A DNA stretch of 64,000 bases, from positions 496,001 through 560,000 of the forward strand of contig NZ_JBAWJZ010000002.1 of NCBI RefSeq assembly GCF_043876835.1. The letters are read 5' to 3'. This DNA comes from Yeosuana sp043876835. GTDB taxonomy: Bacteria; Bacteroidota; Bacteroidia; Flavobacteriales; Flavobacteriaceae. The first letter of the stretch is position 1. The number at the start of each line of letters is the position of its first letter. Made by a program: the position numbers and the translations under genes. Shown here piece by piece: positions 7,914 to 14,813 of the stretch. The notes under the pieces were generated by a model. That model made no database searches and was not told the origin of the DNA. It saw only the letters and a list, made by a program, of their open reading frames with translations.

Positions 7914-9101
7914 TTATTTAATAATTCTTTTTATAATCTTTGAATGATTATTGCTTATTGTCATTAAATATGTTCCCGAAGCTAAATACCCAACATTAAT
8001 AGGTTGATTTGTAAGTGTGCCAGATGAAAAGGTTTGTCCTATTAAATTTGAAATTTTATAAGAGAAAGTTTCTGTTGTATTCATAGGTTTTGCATAAACA
8101 ACATCTCCTGAAATTGGATTTGGATAGATTTTGAAATCTAAATCATCAGAAGAAACAGGTTCATATGAATCGGCAACACCTGAAGAATCCCCACAAGTCA
8201 AATAATTTTTGGTAGACATATAATAAGCATACATTCTTGCTAGTTGTTGATCAGAAAAATGTGAGCGACAACCTTTCATAGAATACGACATAATATTGCT
8301 AGTGTCCGGCAAAAATGAATCGCCATTGGCATCGGTTTCAGTGCCAATATACCTACAAAAGTTGTTTACATTTTTATTGGTCAGTTTTGGGTCGGCAGGA
8401 GTGTCACAAATTTGATCGCCTTCGCTACTACAATTGTTTCCATTTACCAACTCTTTGGTTAAACAAGTATTGTCTGCACCGTGAGTATGTATTAAGGATA
8501 AAAAATGACCAACTTCGTGTGCCAATGAAGAATTATTTGTTGCACATTCATTCTGAATAATAATTACATCATAGTTGGGTTTGTTATATGTATACCCACA
8601 AATATCTTCATCGGATGAATTTACAATATGGTTTGTAAAATAAATATTAATAACATTTGGGACATTGTTTGCTTCAACCAATGATTTTTCATCACTGCTT
8701 TTAAAATTATAAAAATTATTATTGTCAATATAGTTTAAATCATTGCACAAAAAGAATTCTAAAAATGCTCCAGAAAACGTATTATTTAAGTCGTTAATAG
8801 CTTCATTTAGTTCATACTCATCAATACCACCTTTTCCATTAGAAGTTCTGATTATATGTGCCTTGATAGGAATATAGTTTTTTGCTATAGAATTTGATTT
8901 GCTATTAGTAGATTTAGAACTCAAAAAATTAGATTGATACTTTTTAAATACAGGTTTTAATTCTTCGAATAATTTAAGGTCTTTACCAGTAGTTATTGTT
9001 CCACAAATTGGTTCAGAATTTACTTGTGAAAACATAGAAAATGATGTCGTTAGTAGAATTAAAAAAGATAAATTGCTAAAGAATTGAGTGAAAATCTTCA
9101 T
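7914..9101 (-). CDS. Secreted M43-like zinc metalloprotease with T9SS sorting domain
   Basis: A 395-residue secreted protein. Residues 1-26 form a signal peptide ending near F-S-Q. The central catalytic domain has HEVGHFLSLIH at residues 195-205, giving zinc ligands His195, His199 and His205 and catalytic Glu196, and a Met-turn candidate N-I-M-S-Y-S about 80 residues later, as in pappalysin-like (M43) metzincins. The usual Gly of HExxHxxGxxH is Ser. Paired cysteines fit disulfides outside the cell. Residues about 325-395 form a T9SS type A-like sorting domain (F-K-I-Y-P-N-P near its start, I-I-K-R-I-I-K at the end). The start at 9101 is chosen because the longer reading precedes the signal peptide with 11 unrelated residues. 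Confidence 0.88.
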   Translation of the reverse strand: MKIFTQFFSNLSFLILLTTSFSMFSQVNSEPICGTITTGKDLKLFEELKPVFKKYQSNFLSSKSTNSKSNSIAKNYIPIKAHIIRTSNGKGGIDEYELNEAINDLNNTFSGAFLEFFLCNDLNYIDNNNFYNFKSSDEKSLVEANNVPNVINIYFTNHIVNSSDEDICGYTYNKPNYDVIIIQNECATNNSSLAHEVGHFLSLIHTHGADNTCLTKELVNGNNCSSEGDQICDTPADPKLTNKNVNNFCRYIGTETDANGDSFLPDTSNIMSYSMKGCRSHFSDQQLARMYAYYMSTKNYLTCGDSSGVADSYEPVSSDDLDFKIYPNPISGDVVYAKPMNTTETFSYKISNLIGQTFSSGTLTNQPINVGYLASGTYLMTISNNHSKIIKRIIK

Positions 9102-9244
9102 TGGGGCGAAACATTTACTCAAATGTAAAAGCAAAAAAATGCTATTTATAATAAAAACGTTAATAAGCTAATTTTTTCGTTTTGATTAAGTTATAAGGCT
9201 TTACATGCTTATTAAAAAGCTTAAAATTTAATAAATCGATAGTT

Positions 9245-9278
9245 TTTGTGTTTTCTTAAGCAATAATATTATTTTTAT
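9245..9278 (+). promoter_or_regulatory. Candidate promoter of the HMG-CoA lyase gene
   Basis: TTTG at 9245-9248, a 21-base spacer, then TATTTTTA at 9270-9277/8, one base off TAnnTTTG. It stands 22 bases before the start codon. Confidence 0.45.
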
Positions 9279-9299
9279 CATCATTTATTTCATTTAGTA

Positions 9300-10163
9300 A
9301 TGTCCAACAACATAAAGGTTATAGAATGCCCAAGAGATGCCATGCAAGGTATTAAAAACTTTATTCCAACAAAGCGTAAAGTGCAATACATTCAGTCTTT
9401 ATTAAGGGTTGGATTTGATACCATTGATGTGGGTAGTTTTGTGTCTCCCAAGGCCATTCCACAAATGTCTGATACAGCAGAAGTATTAGAGCAACTAGAC
9501 TTAAGGAAAACCATTAGTAAGTTATTGGTTATTGTTGCAAACGAAAGAGGAGCAGAAGATGCTTCAACGCATTCACAAATTGATTATTTAGGATATCCAT
9601 TTTCAATTTCAGAAAACTTTCAAATGAGAAATACTCATAAAACCATTGCACAATCGGTTTTAATTTTAGATAATATTTTAAATATAGCAGATAAATCGCA
9701 AAAAGAAGTTGTGGTTTATATTTCCATGGGATTTGGAAATCCTTATGGCGATCCTTGGAATGTTGATATAGTTGCTGATTGGACAGAAAAATTGAGCAAA
9801 ATGGGTGTTAAAATAATTTCTTTAAGTGATACTATCGGAAGTTCAAATGCTGAAAACATACGTTATCTATTTTCAAATTTAATTCCACGTTATCCAAGCA
9901 TAGAATTTGGAGCTCATTTACATACAACACCAAATTCCTGGTTTGAAAAAATTGACGCTGCTTATTTTGCTGGTTGCAAACGTTTTGATGGAGCTATTCA
10001 GGGTTTTGGTGGCTGCCCAATGGCTAAAGATGAACTAACGGGTAATATGCCTACAGAAAAGTTATTGTCTTATTTTACTTCTAAAAAAAACAATAATCTC
10101 GATGCTTTAAGTTTTGAAAGTGCTTTTAATGAGGCTACCAAGATTTTTTCTGTGTATCATTAA
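9300..10163 (+). CDS. mvaB: Hydroxymethylglutaryl-CoA lyase
   Basis: Splits 3-hydroxy-3-methylglutaryl-CoA into acetyl-CoA and acetoacetate, the last step of leucine breakdown. The 287-residue TIM barrel shows the family residues: ECPRDAMQ near the N-terminus (catalytic Arg-Asp pair), VGSFVSPKAIPQM, the metal-binding His-x-His in FGAHLHTTP, and the signature QGFGGCPMAKDELTGN with the active-site loop Cys and the metal-binding Asn. Length is typical for bacterial enzymes. It appears monocistronic, with a promoter 22 bases upstream and the porin promoter 28 bases after its stop. Confidence 0.93.
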   Translation: MSNNIKVIECPRDAMQGIKNFIPTKRKVQYIQSLLRVGFDTIDVGSFVSPKAIPQMSDTAEVLEQLDLRKTISKLLVIVANERGAEDASTHSQIDYLGYPFSISENFQMRNTHKTIAQSVLILDNILNIADKSQKEVVVYISMGFGNPYGDPWNVDIVADWTEKLSKMGVKIISLSDTIGSSNAENIRYLFSNLIPRYPSIEFGAHLHTTPNSWFEKIDAAYFAGCKRFDGAIQGFGGCPMAKDELTGNMPTEKLLSYFTSKKNNNLDALSFESAFNEATKIFSVYH

Positions 10164-10190
10164 TTTTATTTAAAATAATTCTAAATAGTG

Positions 10191-10221
10191 TTGCGTAAAT
10201 TGTTTTTCAGTGTTATATTTG
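10191..10221 (+). promoter_or_regulatory. Promoter of the porin gene
   Basis: TTG at 10191-10193, a 20-base spacer, and TATATTTG at 10214-10221, an exact match to the -7 consensus. It lies 45 bases before the porin start and shows the same layout as the rpsF and PPIase promoters in this window. Confidence 0.65.
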
Positions 10222-10266
10222 TCATCGAAAATTAAACCTATTTATAATTAGTCTAAATAAAAACAA

Positions 10267-11445
10267 ATGAAAACAACTACAACAATTTTAGTAATTTTTA
10301 TAAGTGCATTTACTTTTGCACAAACAGTACCAGATTCTTTACAAACCAATCCTCAAAATCAACAAAATGCCGCTCAGCGTATCTTGTCTGGCAATATTAA
10401 TAGTGGTGTTACAGTGGGAGGTTATGGAGAAATTGTTTATAACCAACCAGAAGGAGATAATGGTACTTTAGACGTACATCGCTTGGTCTTGCTTTTTGGT
10501 TATAAGTTTAATGATAAAGTGCAATTTGTGACAGAAGTAGAACTGGAGCATGTTGAAGAAGTTTATGTGGAACAAGCATTTTTACAATATAGCCTTAATG
10601 ATTATGTGAATCTTAGAGGAGGTTTAATGTTAGTGCCAATGGGAATTGTAAATGAGTATCACGAACCTACAACATTTAATGGTGTAGATAGACCAAGTGT
10701 AGATAAAAGTATAGTACCATCAACGTGGAGAGAAGTTGGTGTAGGGGTGTCTGGAAGATTTAATGAGATATCATTAGGGTACCAAGCCTATGTTTTCAAC
10801 GGATTTAAATCCGTTAATTCTGATGGAAATGGCAATATAACAGCAGGATTATTGGGCGGCAGCAATGGTTTAAGAGGTGGTCGCCAAAAAGGTATTGAAT
10901 CAACCATAAACAAACCAACTTTTTCTACTAAACTGGATTATTATGGATTACCTGGGTTGCGTTTAGGATTATCAGGTTATTTTGGACGTACTCAAGCAGG
11001 CGATGATGTTGATATGATTGATGGCGCAGATGTTGGAATTTCTATGATTGGCGTTGACGCGCGTTATGCTTTTCAACGTTTTACAGCCAGAGGCCAATTC
11101 ATTACTGCAAACATTTCAGATACAGAAGCATATAATAATTTAAACGGAACTAATTTAGGAAGCAAGCTTGAAGGATGGTATGTAGAAGGAGCTTATAATT
11201 TATTACCTCAAGATAAGGCGCAACAACTTTTTGCATTTGCACGTTATGAAGATTATAATACACAGGCTGGGGTTGAAGGAAGTTTAGTAAAAAATAGCGC
11301 TTATGATAGAAATGATTTGACTTTTGGATTGAGTTATAAAATAGCTCCAGGTGCTGTTGTAAAAGCAGATTACCAAATTAAGGACAATGCATCTTCTATT
11401 GATGTGCCTAATCAATTAAATTTTGGATTGGGTGTTTGGTTTTAA
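10267..11445 (+). CDS. Outer-membrane porin-like beta-barrel protein
   Basis: A 392-residue protein with a signal peptide ending A-Q at residue 19, a short proline/glutamine-rich linker, and then alternating beta strands ending in an aromatic C-terminus (G-L-G-V-W-F), as expected of a Bam-inserted barrel. The segment GGYGEIVYNQPEGDNG followed by a His-Arg-Leu strand is common to a family annotated simply as porin in Flavobacteriaceae. Substrate is unknown; phosphate (OprP-like) or other anions are possible. The FMN-binding and membrane genes follow in the same direction after 99 bases, suggesting a linked function. It has its own strong promoter. Confidence 0.8.
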   Translation: MKTTTTILVIFISAFTFAQTVPDSLQTNPQNQQNAAQRILSGNINSGVTVGGYGEIVYNQPEGDNGTLDVHRLVLLFGYKFNDKVQFVTEVELEHVEEVYVEQAFLQYSLNDYVNLRGGLMLVPMGIVNEYHEPTTFNGVDRPSVDKSIVPSTWREVGVGVSGRFNEISLGYQAYVFNGFKSVNSDGNGNITAGLLGGSNGLRGGRQKGIESTINKPTFSTKLDYYGLPGLRLGLSGYFGRTQAGDDVDMIDGADVGISMIGVDARYAFQRFTARGQFITANISDTEAYNNLNGTNLGSKLEGWYVEGAYNLLPQDKAQQLFAFARYEDYNTQAGVEGSLVKNSAYDRNDLTFGLSYKIAPGAVVKADYQIKDNASSIDVPNQLNFGLGVWF

Positions 11446-11544
11446 AAGACAAAGAGCATAGGTAAATGAAGCGTCATTGTGATAGAATTTTTTTGTTCAT
11501 CATGATGACGTGACATTTTAAAAATTAATATTTACTTTTACTTC

Positions 11545-12072
11545 ATGAATATCAAACATATACTTTTCTTGGTTCCATCATTGCTATTGATTTCTTCTGG
11601 TCTTCCTAAGGCTATTCAAAAGAAGGTAGATAGTGAAATTAAGGAAACGTTCCATATTGAGACTTTTGAATTTTCAGGAGTATCGATTCCTTTGGAACAA
11701 AGAAAAGACCTGCCTTCAAAGTTTGGAAATGATAACTTGTTTGAGATTAAATCCAAAGATTCCTTGTTAGGCTATGCTTATGTCTCAAAAGCTCCAAGCA
11801 AAACAGATAATTTTGATTATTTGGTGTTATTGGATCCCGAATTGATAATTATAAAGACCAAAGTATTGGTGTATCGCGAAGATTATGGAGGTGAAATAGG
11901 TAGTAAGCGCTGGCTAAAACAATTTATAGGTAAAACCCAAAATGATGATTTAAGATATGGTGACAATATTGTGGCTATATCTGGAGCAACTATTTCGGTT
12001 AAATCGTTTACAGATGCTATAAATAATTTATTAATTTCATTAAAAAAACTTCATTCCAAAAACATATTATAA
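11545..12072 (+). CDS. FMN-binding domain protein
   Basis: A 175-residue exported protein with an N-terminal hydrophobic signal (about residues 3-20) and a C-terminal FMN_bind-type domain as in RnfG and NqrC. The key motif is S146-G-A-T149; in the family the Thr is joined to FMN by the ApbE flavin transferase. The Asp often found three residues before the Ser is Val143 here, although an Asp stands at 140. Its stop codon is followed directly by the ATG of the next gene, so the two are translationally linked. I infer an extracytoplasmic flavin-based electron carrier; no Rnf or Nqr subunits are nearby. Confidence 0.75.
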   Translation: MNIKHILFLVPSLLLISSGLPKAIQKKVDSEIKETFHIETFEFSGVSIPLEQRKDLPSKFGNDNLFEIKSKDSLLGYAYVSKAPSKTDNFDYLVLLDPELIIIKTKVLVYREDYGGEIGSKRWLKQFIGKTQNDDLRYGDNIVAISGATISVKSFTDAINNLLISLKKLHSKNIL

Positions 12073-12564
12073 ATGCAAATCAATGGTTTAATATATAGTT
12101 TACCAAAAGAAATCAAGATTTTGATTGGGGTCTTTATTATTGTTTTAAGCATCGGTTTTTTTTCTGGATTATTGTTTGTAGGAGAAACATCATCTGCCAA
12201 TCCTAATGGTATAGAAGAACAATATTTAGGAAATGAACATGATGAGGATGCTGAAGTCATGAAATTTAAAAAAAGTGAACAGGAAATGCTGTCACTAGTG
12301 CATTCTCATGTATTATCAATGTCTATTATTTTTTTCATTTTAGCACTTATAGTGTCTATAACTAATATTAAAAAGCAACTGAAAACGTTTTTAATGGTTG
12401 AGCCTTTGGTATCGGTTATCTTAACTTTTGGTGGGTTATATTTTCTTTGGACAGGATTAATCTGGATGAAATATATAGTTATGTTTTCTGGAACTTTAAT
12501 GACACTTTCCTTTATACTTTCAGTTGTTATTATTTTAAAGCAATTGCTTCAAAAAAGGCTATAG
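12073..12564 (+). CDS. Membrane protein of unknown function with His-Ser-His helix
   Basis: I do not recognise a named family. The 163-residue protein has four predicted membrane helices (about 15-37, 76-96, 104-123, 130-155). A 35-residue acidic loop lies between helices 1 and 2. A His-Ser-His pair stands at the start of helix 2 (V-H-S-H-V-L-S-M), a placement that could bind heme or metal, but this is inference. The ATG abuts the stop codon of the FMN-binding gene with no gap, so it probably partners that protein, perhaps passing electrons through the membrane to the bound flavin. Confidence 0.6.
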   Translation: MQINGLIYSLPKEIKILIGVFIIVLSIGFFSGLLFVGETSSANPNGIEEQYLGNEHDEDAEVMKFKKSEQEMLSLVHSHVLSMSIIFFILALIVSITNIKKQLKTFLMVEPLVSVILTFGGLYFLWTGLIWMKYIVMFSGTLMTLSFILSVVIILKQLLQKRL

Positions 12565-12637
12565 CAAAACTTTTTGTAAGTATTATGTTTTTATGTTAAG
12601 AACAGTTTAAAATTATAGTTATTCTTAGATTTAATTG

Positions 12638-12645
12638 TATATTTG
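12638..12645 (+). promoter_or_regulatory. Candidate -7 element for guaB
   Basis: TATATTTG followed by C is an exact -7 match, 25 bases before the guaB ATG. No clear -33 TTTG is seen. A perfect inverted repeat begins four bases downstream. Confidence 0.55.
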
Positions 12646-12648
12646 CAC

Positions 12649-12667
12649 GCAATTATAATGTAATTGC
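12649..12667. repeat. Inverted repeat in the guaB leader
   Basis: GCAATTA at 12649-12655 and TAATTGC at 12661-12667 form a perfect 7-bp inverted repeat around TAATG. It spans the likely transcription start and the ribosome-entry region, ending three bases before the guaB ATG, so it could be a repressor operator or a hairpin affecting translation. Confidence 0.5.
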
Positions 12668-12670
12668 ATC

Positions 12671-14143
12671 ATGACTTCACATCAAAATAAAATAGTAGGA
12701 GAAGGTTTAACCTACGACGACGTCCTTTTAGTTCCAGCTTTTTCTGAAGTACTTCCACGAGAAGTAAATATTCAAACAAAATTTACAAGAAACATTACTA
12801 TTAATGTGCCTATTATTTCAGCGGCTATGGATACGGTTACTGAAAGCAAAATGGCTATAGCAATGGCGCAAGAAGGTGGAATAGGTGTATTGCACAAAAA
12901 CATGACTATTGAGGCTCAGGCCTTAAAAGTTAGAAAGGTAAAGCGTGCCGAAAGTGGCATGATAATAGACCCTGTTACTTTACCGTTAACCTCTACTGTA
13001 AATGATGCTAAAAAAAGTATGGCAGAGCATGGTATTGGCGGTATTCCAATTGTTGATGATAATGGTACTTTAAAAGGAATTGTTACTAATCGTGATTTAC
13101 GTTTTGAGCATGATAACAAACGTCCTATAGTTGAGGTAATGACCAGTAAAAATCTGGTTACAGCATCTGTTGGAACTTCTTTAAAAGATGCTGAAATTAT
13201 TCTTCAGCAATACAAAATAGAGAAACTACTTATTGTCGATGAGCATTTTAAACTTTCTGGATTAATTACGTTTAGAGATATTACTAAACTTAAATTGAAA
13301 CCAATGGCAAATAAAGATGCTTATGGCAGATTGCGTGTTGCAGCAGCTATTGGTGTAACTGCTGATGCTATAGAAAGAGCAGAAGCTTTGGTAAATGCAG
13401 GTGTTGATGCCATTGTTATTGATACAGCTCATGGACATACAAAAGGAGTGGTGACAGTTTTAAAAGAAATAAAATCAAAATTCCCAAATCTTGATGTTAT
13501 TGTTGGAAATATAGCAACAGGTACCGCAGCTAAATATTTAGTTGAAGCGGGTGCAGATGCTGTTAAAGTAGGGATTGGTCCAGGTTCTATTTGTACTACT
13601 CGTGTTGTTGCAGGTGTAGGATTTCCTCAATTCTCAGCAGTTTTAGAAGTAGCTGCCGCGATAAAAGGTAGTGGTGTACCAGTTATAGCAGATGGTGGTA
13701 TTCGTTACACAGGAGATATCCCTAAAGCAATTGCAGCAGGTGCTGATTGTGTTATGTTAGGTTCTCTTTTGGCAGGTACTAAAGAATCGCCAGGAGAAAC
13801 TATTATATATGAAGGGCGAAAATTCAAATCGTACCGTGGAATGGGATCTGTTGAAGCAATGAAACAAGGTAGTAAAGACCGATATTTTCAAGATGTGGAA
13901 GATGATATTAAAAAATTAGTTCCTGAAGGTATTGTAGGTCGTGTGCCATATAAAGGCGATTTGTATGAAAGTATTCATCAATTTGTTGGCGGATTACGTG
14001 CTGGAATGGGATACTGTGGAGCAAAAGATATTGAAACATTAAAGGAAATAGGGCAGTTTGTTAAAATTACAGCTAGTGGTATTAATGAGAGTCATCCACA
14101 TGATGTAACTATTACTAATGAATCTCCTAATTATTCAAGGTAA
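12671..14143 (+). CDS. guaB: Inosine-5'-monophosphate dehydrogenase
   Basis: Converts IMP to XMP with NAD, the committed step of GMP synthesis. The 490-residue protein has the standard plan: N-terminal barrel start (GLTYDDVLLVP, ISAAMDTVTE), two inserted CBS domains (about residues 95-210) that bind purine nucleotides, the catalytic loop GPGSICTTRVV with Cys near residue 308, IADGGIRYTGD, and the flap region with RYFQDVEDD. Nothing is missing. It seems to be transcribed alone from its own -7 element, with an inverted repeat covering the leader. The next genes are on the other strand. Confidence 0.97.
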   Translation: MTSHQNKIVGEGLTYDDVLLVPAFSEVLPREVNIQTKFTRNITINVPIISAAMDTVTESKMAIAMAQEGGIGVLHKNMTIEAQALKVRKVKRAESGMIIDPVTLPLTSTVNDAKKSMAEHGIGGIPIVDDNGTLKGIVTNRDLRFEHDNKRPIVEVMTSKNLVTASVGTSLKDAEIILQQYKIEKLLIVDEHFKLSGLITFRDITKLKLKPMANKDAYGRLRVAAAIGVTADAIERAEALVNAGVDAIVIDTAHGHTKGVVTVLKEIKSKFPNLDVIVGNIATGTAAKYLVEAGADAVKVGIGPGSICTTRVVAGVGFPQFSAVLEVAAAIKGSGVPVIADGGIRYTGDIPKAIAAGADCVMLGSLLAGTKESPGETIIYEGRKFKSYRGMGSVEAMKQGSKDRYFQDVEDDIKKLVPEGIVGRVPYKGDLYESIHQFVGGLRAGMGYCGAKDIETLKEIGQFVKITASGINESHPHDVTITNESPNYSR

Positions 14144-14178
14144 CCATCTATTTTTTTTTCTTAAGCTGAATCATCATT

Positions 14179-14439
14179 TTAAGATTTATTTAAATATGTC
14201 TTTATTTGTTTGTGAGATAAAAATATCAATGCAGAAATAATAAAAGCCCAACTACCACCAAATCTTGCTACTTTATCTGATATTTTTTGTCCCTTTGTTA
14301 AAATTTCTTTAGGAGGGTTTAATAAATTTTGAATAATTAAATTTTCATCCTCAATAGTTTTTCTAACAATTTCCTGAAGTTTCTTAATTTGAACACTCTC
14401 TGCATTTAGAATGTCTTTTATGTCATTATCTTTTTTCAT
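14179..14439 (-). pseudogene. Truncated DUF1003 membrane protein
   Basis: The 86-residue reading frame matches only the first part of DUF1003 proteins: a helical N-terminus, then ILTKGQKISDKVARFGGSW and the opening of the first membrane helix. Intact relatives continue with the rest of that helix, an F-D-P-Y-P-F loop, a second helix and a charged tail. Here the helix stops after I-F-L and is replaced by S-H-K-Q-I-K before a stop. I found no convincing remainder in the 35 bases before guaB. It is probably a 3'-truncated remnant, although a short functional peptide cannot be excluded. It follows the 79-residue gene after 14 bases. Confidence 0.6.
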
Positions 14440-14453
14440 ATATAAAAATTAAA

Positions 14454-14693
14454 TTATTCAGAATAAACTACGCCACGATGTGGTTTTAAAACATCTCTTA
14501 TAGGTATCATGTCTTTTTCATCCACAACCAGGTAAGCAATAGTATATAGATCACTTATGGTTTCAACCCCTGTTAAAGGTATATCTAACTTTTCTAACTC
14601 TATATATTGTTTTAAATGAATCTCATGGTGTAGAGCAATTTTAGTGGCATCTGGACCACGAAAATCCCAAATAAGTTTTAATTTCCTCATCAA
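14454..14693 (-). CDS. Small conserved protein of unknown function
   Basis: A 79-residue protein without signal peptide or membrane helix. Its mix of short strands and helices (KLKLIWDFRGPDA, a His-rich KIALHHEIHLKQY helix, then AYLVVDEKDM and a C-terminal KPHRG) suggests a small ferredoxin-like alpha/beta fold, and I recall similar uncharacterised proteins in Flavobacteriaceae. The cluster of histidines is notable. The start could be either of two adjacent Met codons. It is the first gene of a two-gene unit with the truncated DUF1003 frame and is divergent from the PPIase operon. Confidence 0.65.
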   Translation of the reverse strand: MMRKLKLIWDFRGPDATKIALHHEIHLKQYIELEKLDIPLTGVETISDLYTIAYLVVDEKDMIPIRDVLKPHRGVVYSE

Positions 14694-14760
14694 ATATTTA
14701 ATATTAAATTTGTAAAAATAAAGATACTAAAGTAATCTTTAAACCGTTTGTTAAAGCAAC

Positions 14761-14790
14761 TTGTTATATAGCTTTATATTGCTATTTTTG
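14761..14790 (+). promoter_or_regulatory. Promoter of the SurA-like operon
   Basis: TTG at 14761-14763, a 19-base spacer, and TATTTTTG at 14783-14790, an exact -7 match, 23 bases before the first PPIase start codon. Confidence 0.65.
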
Positions 14791-14813
14791 TAATCCTATT
14801 TAAATTTTTTTAA

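Noticed and set aside
8315..8560. Plus-strand open frame inside the metalloprotease gene
   Set aside because: Antisense shadow; no family features, while the minus-strand frame has a signal peptide, zinc site and sorting domain.
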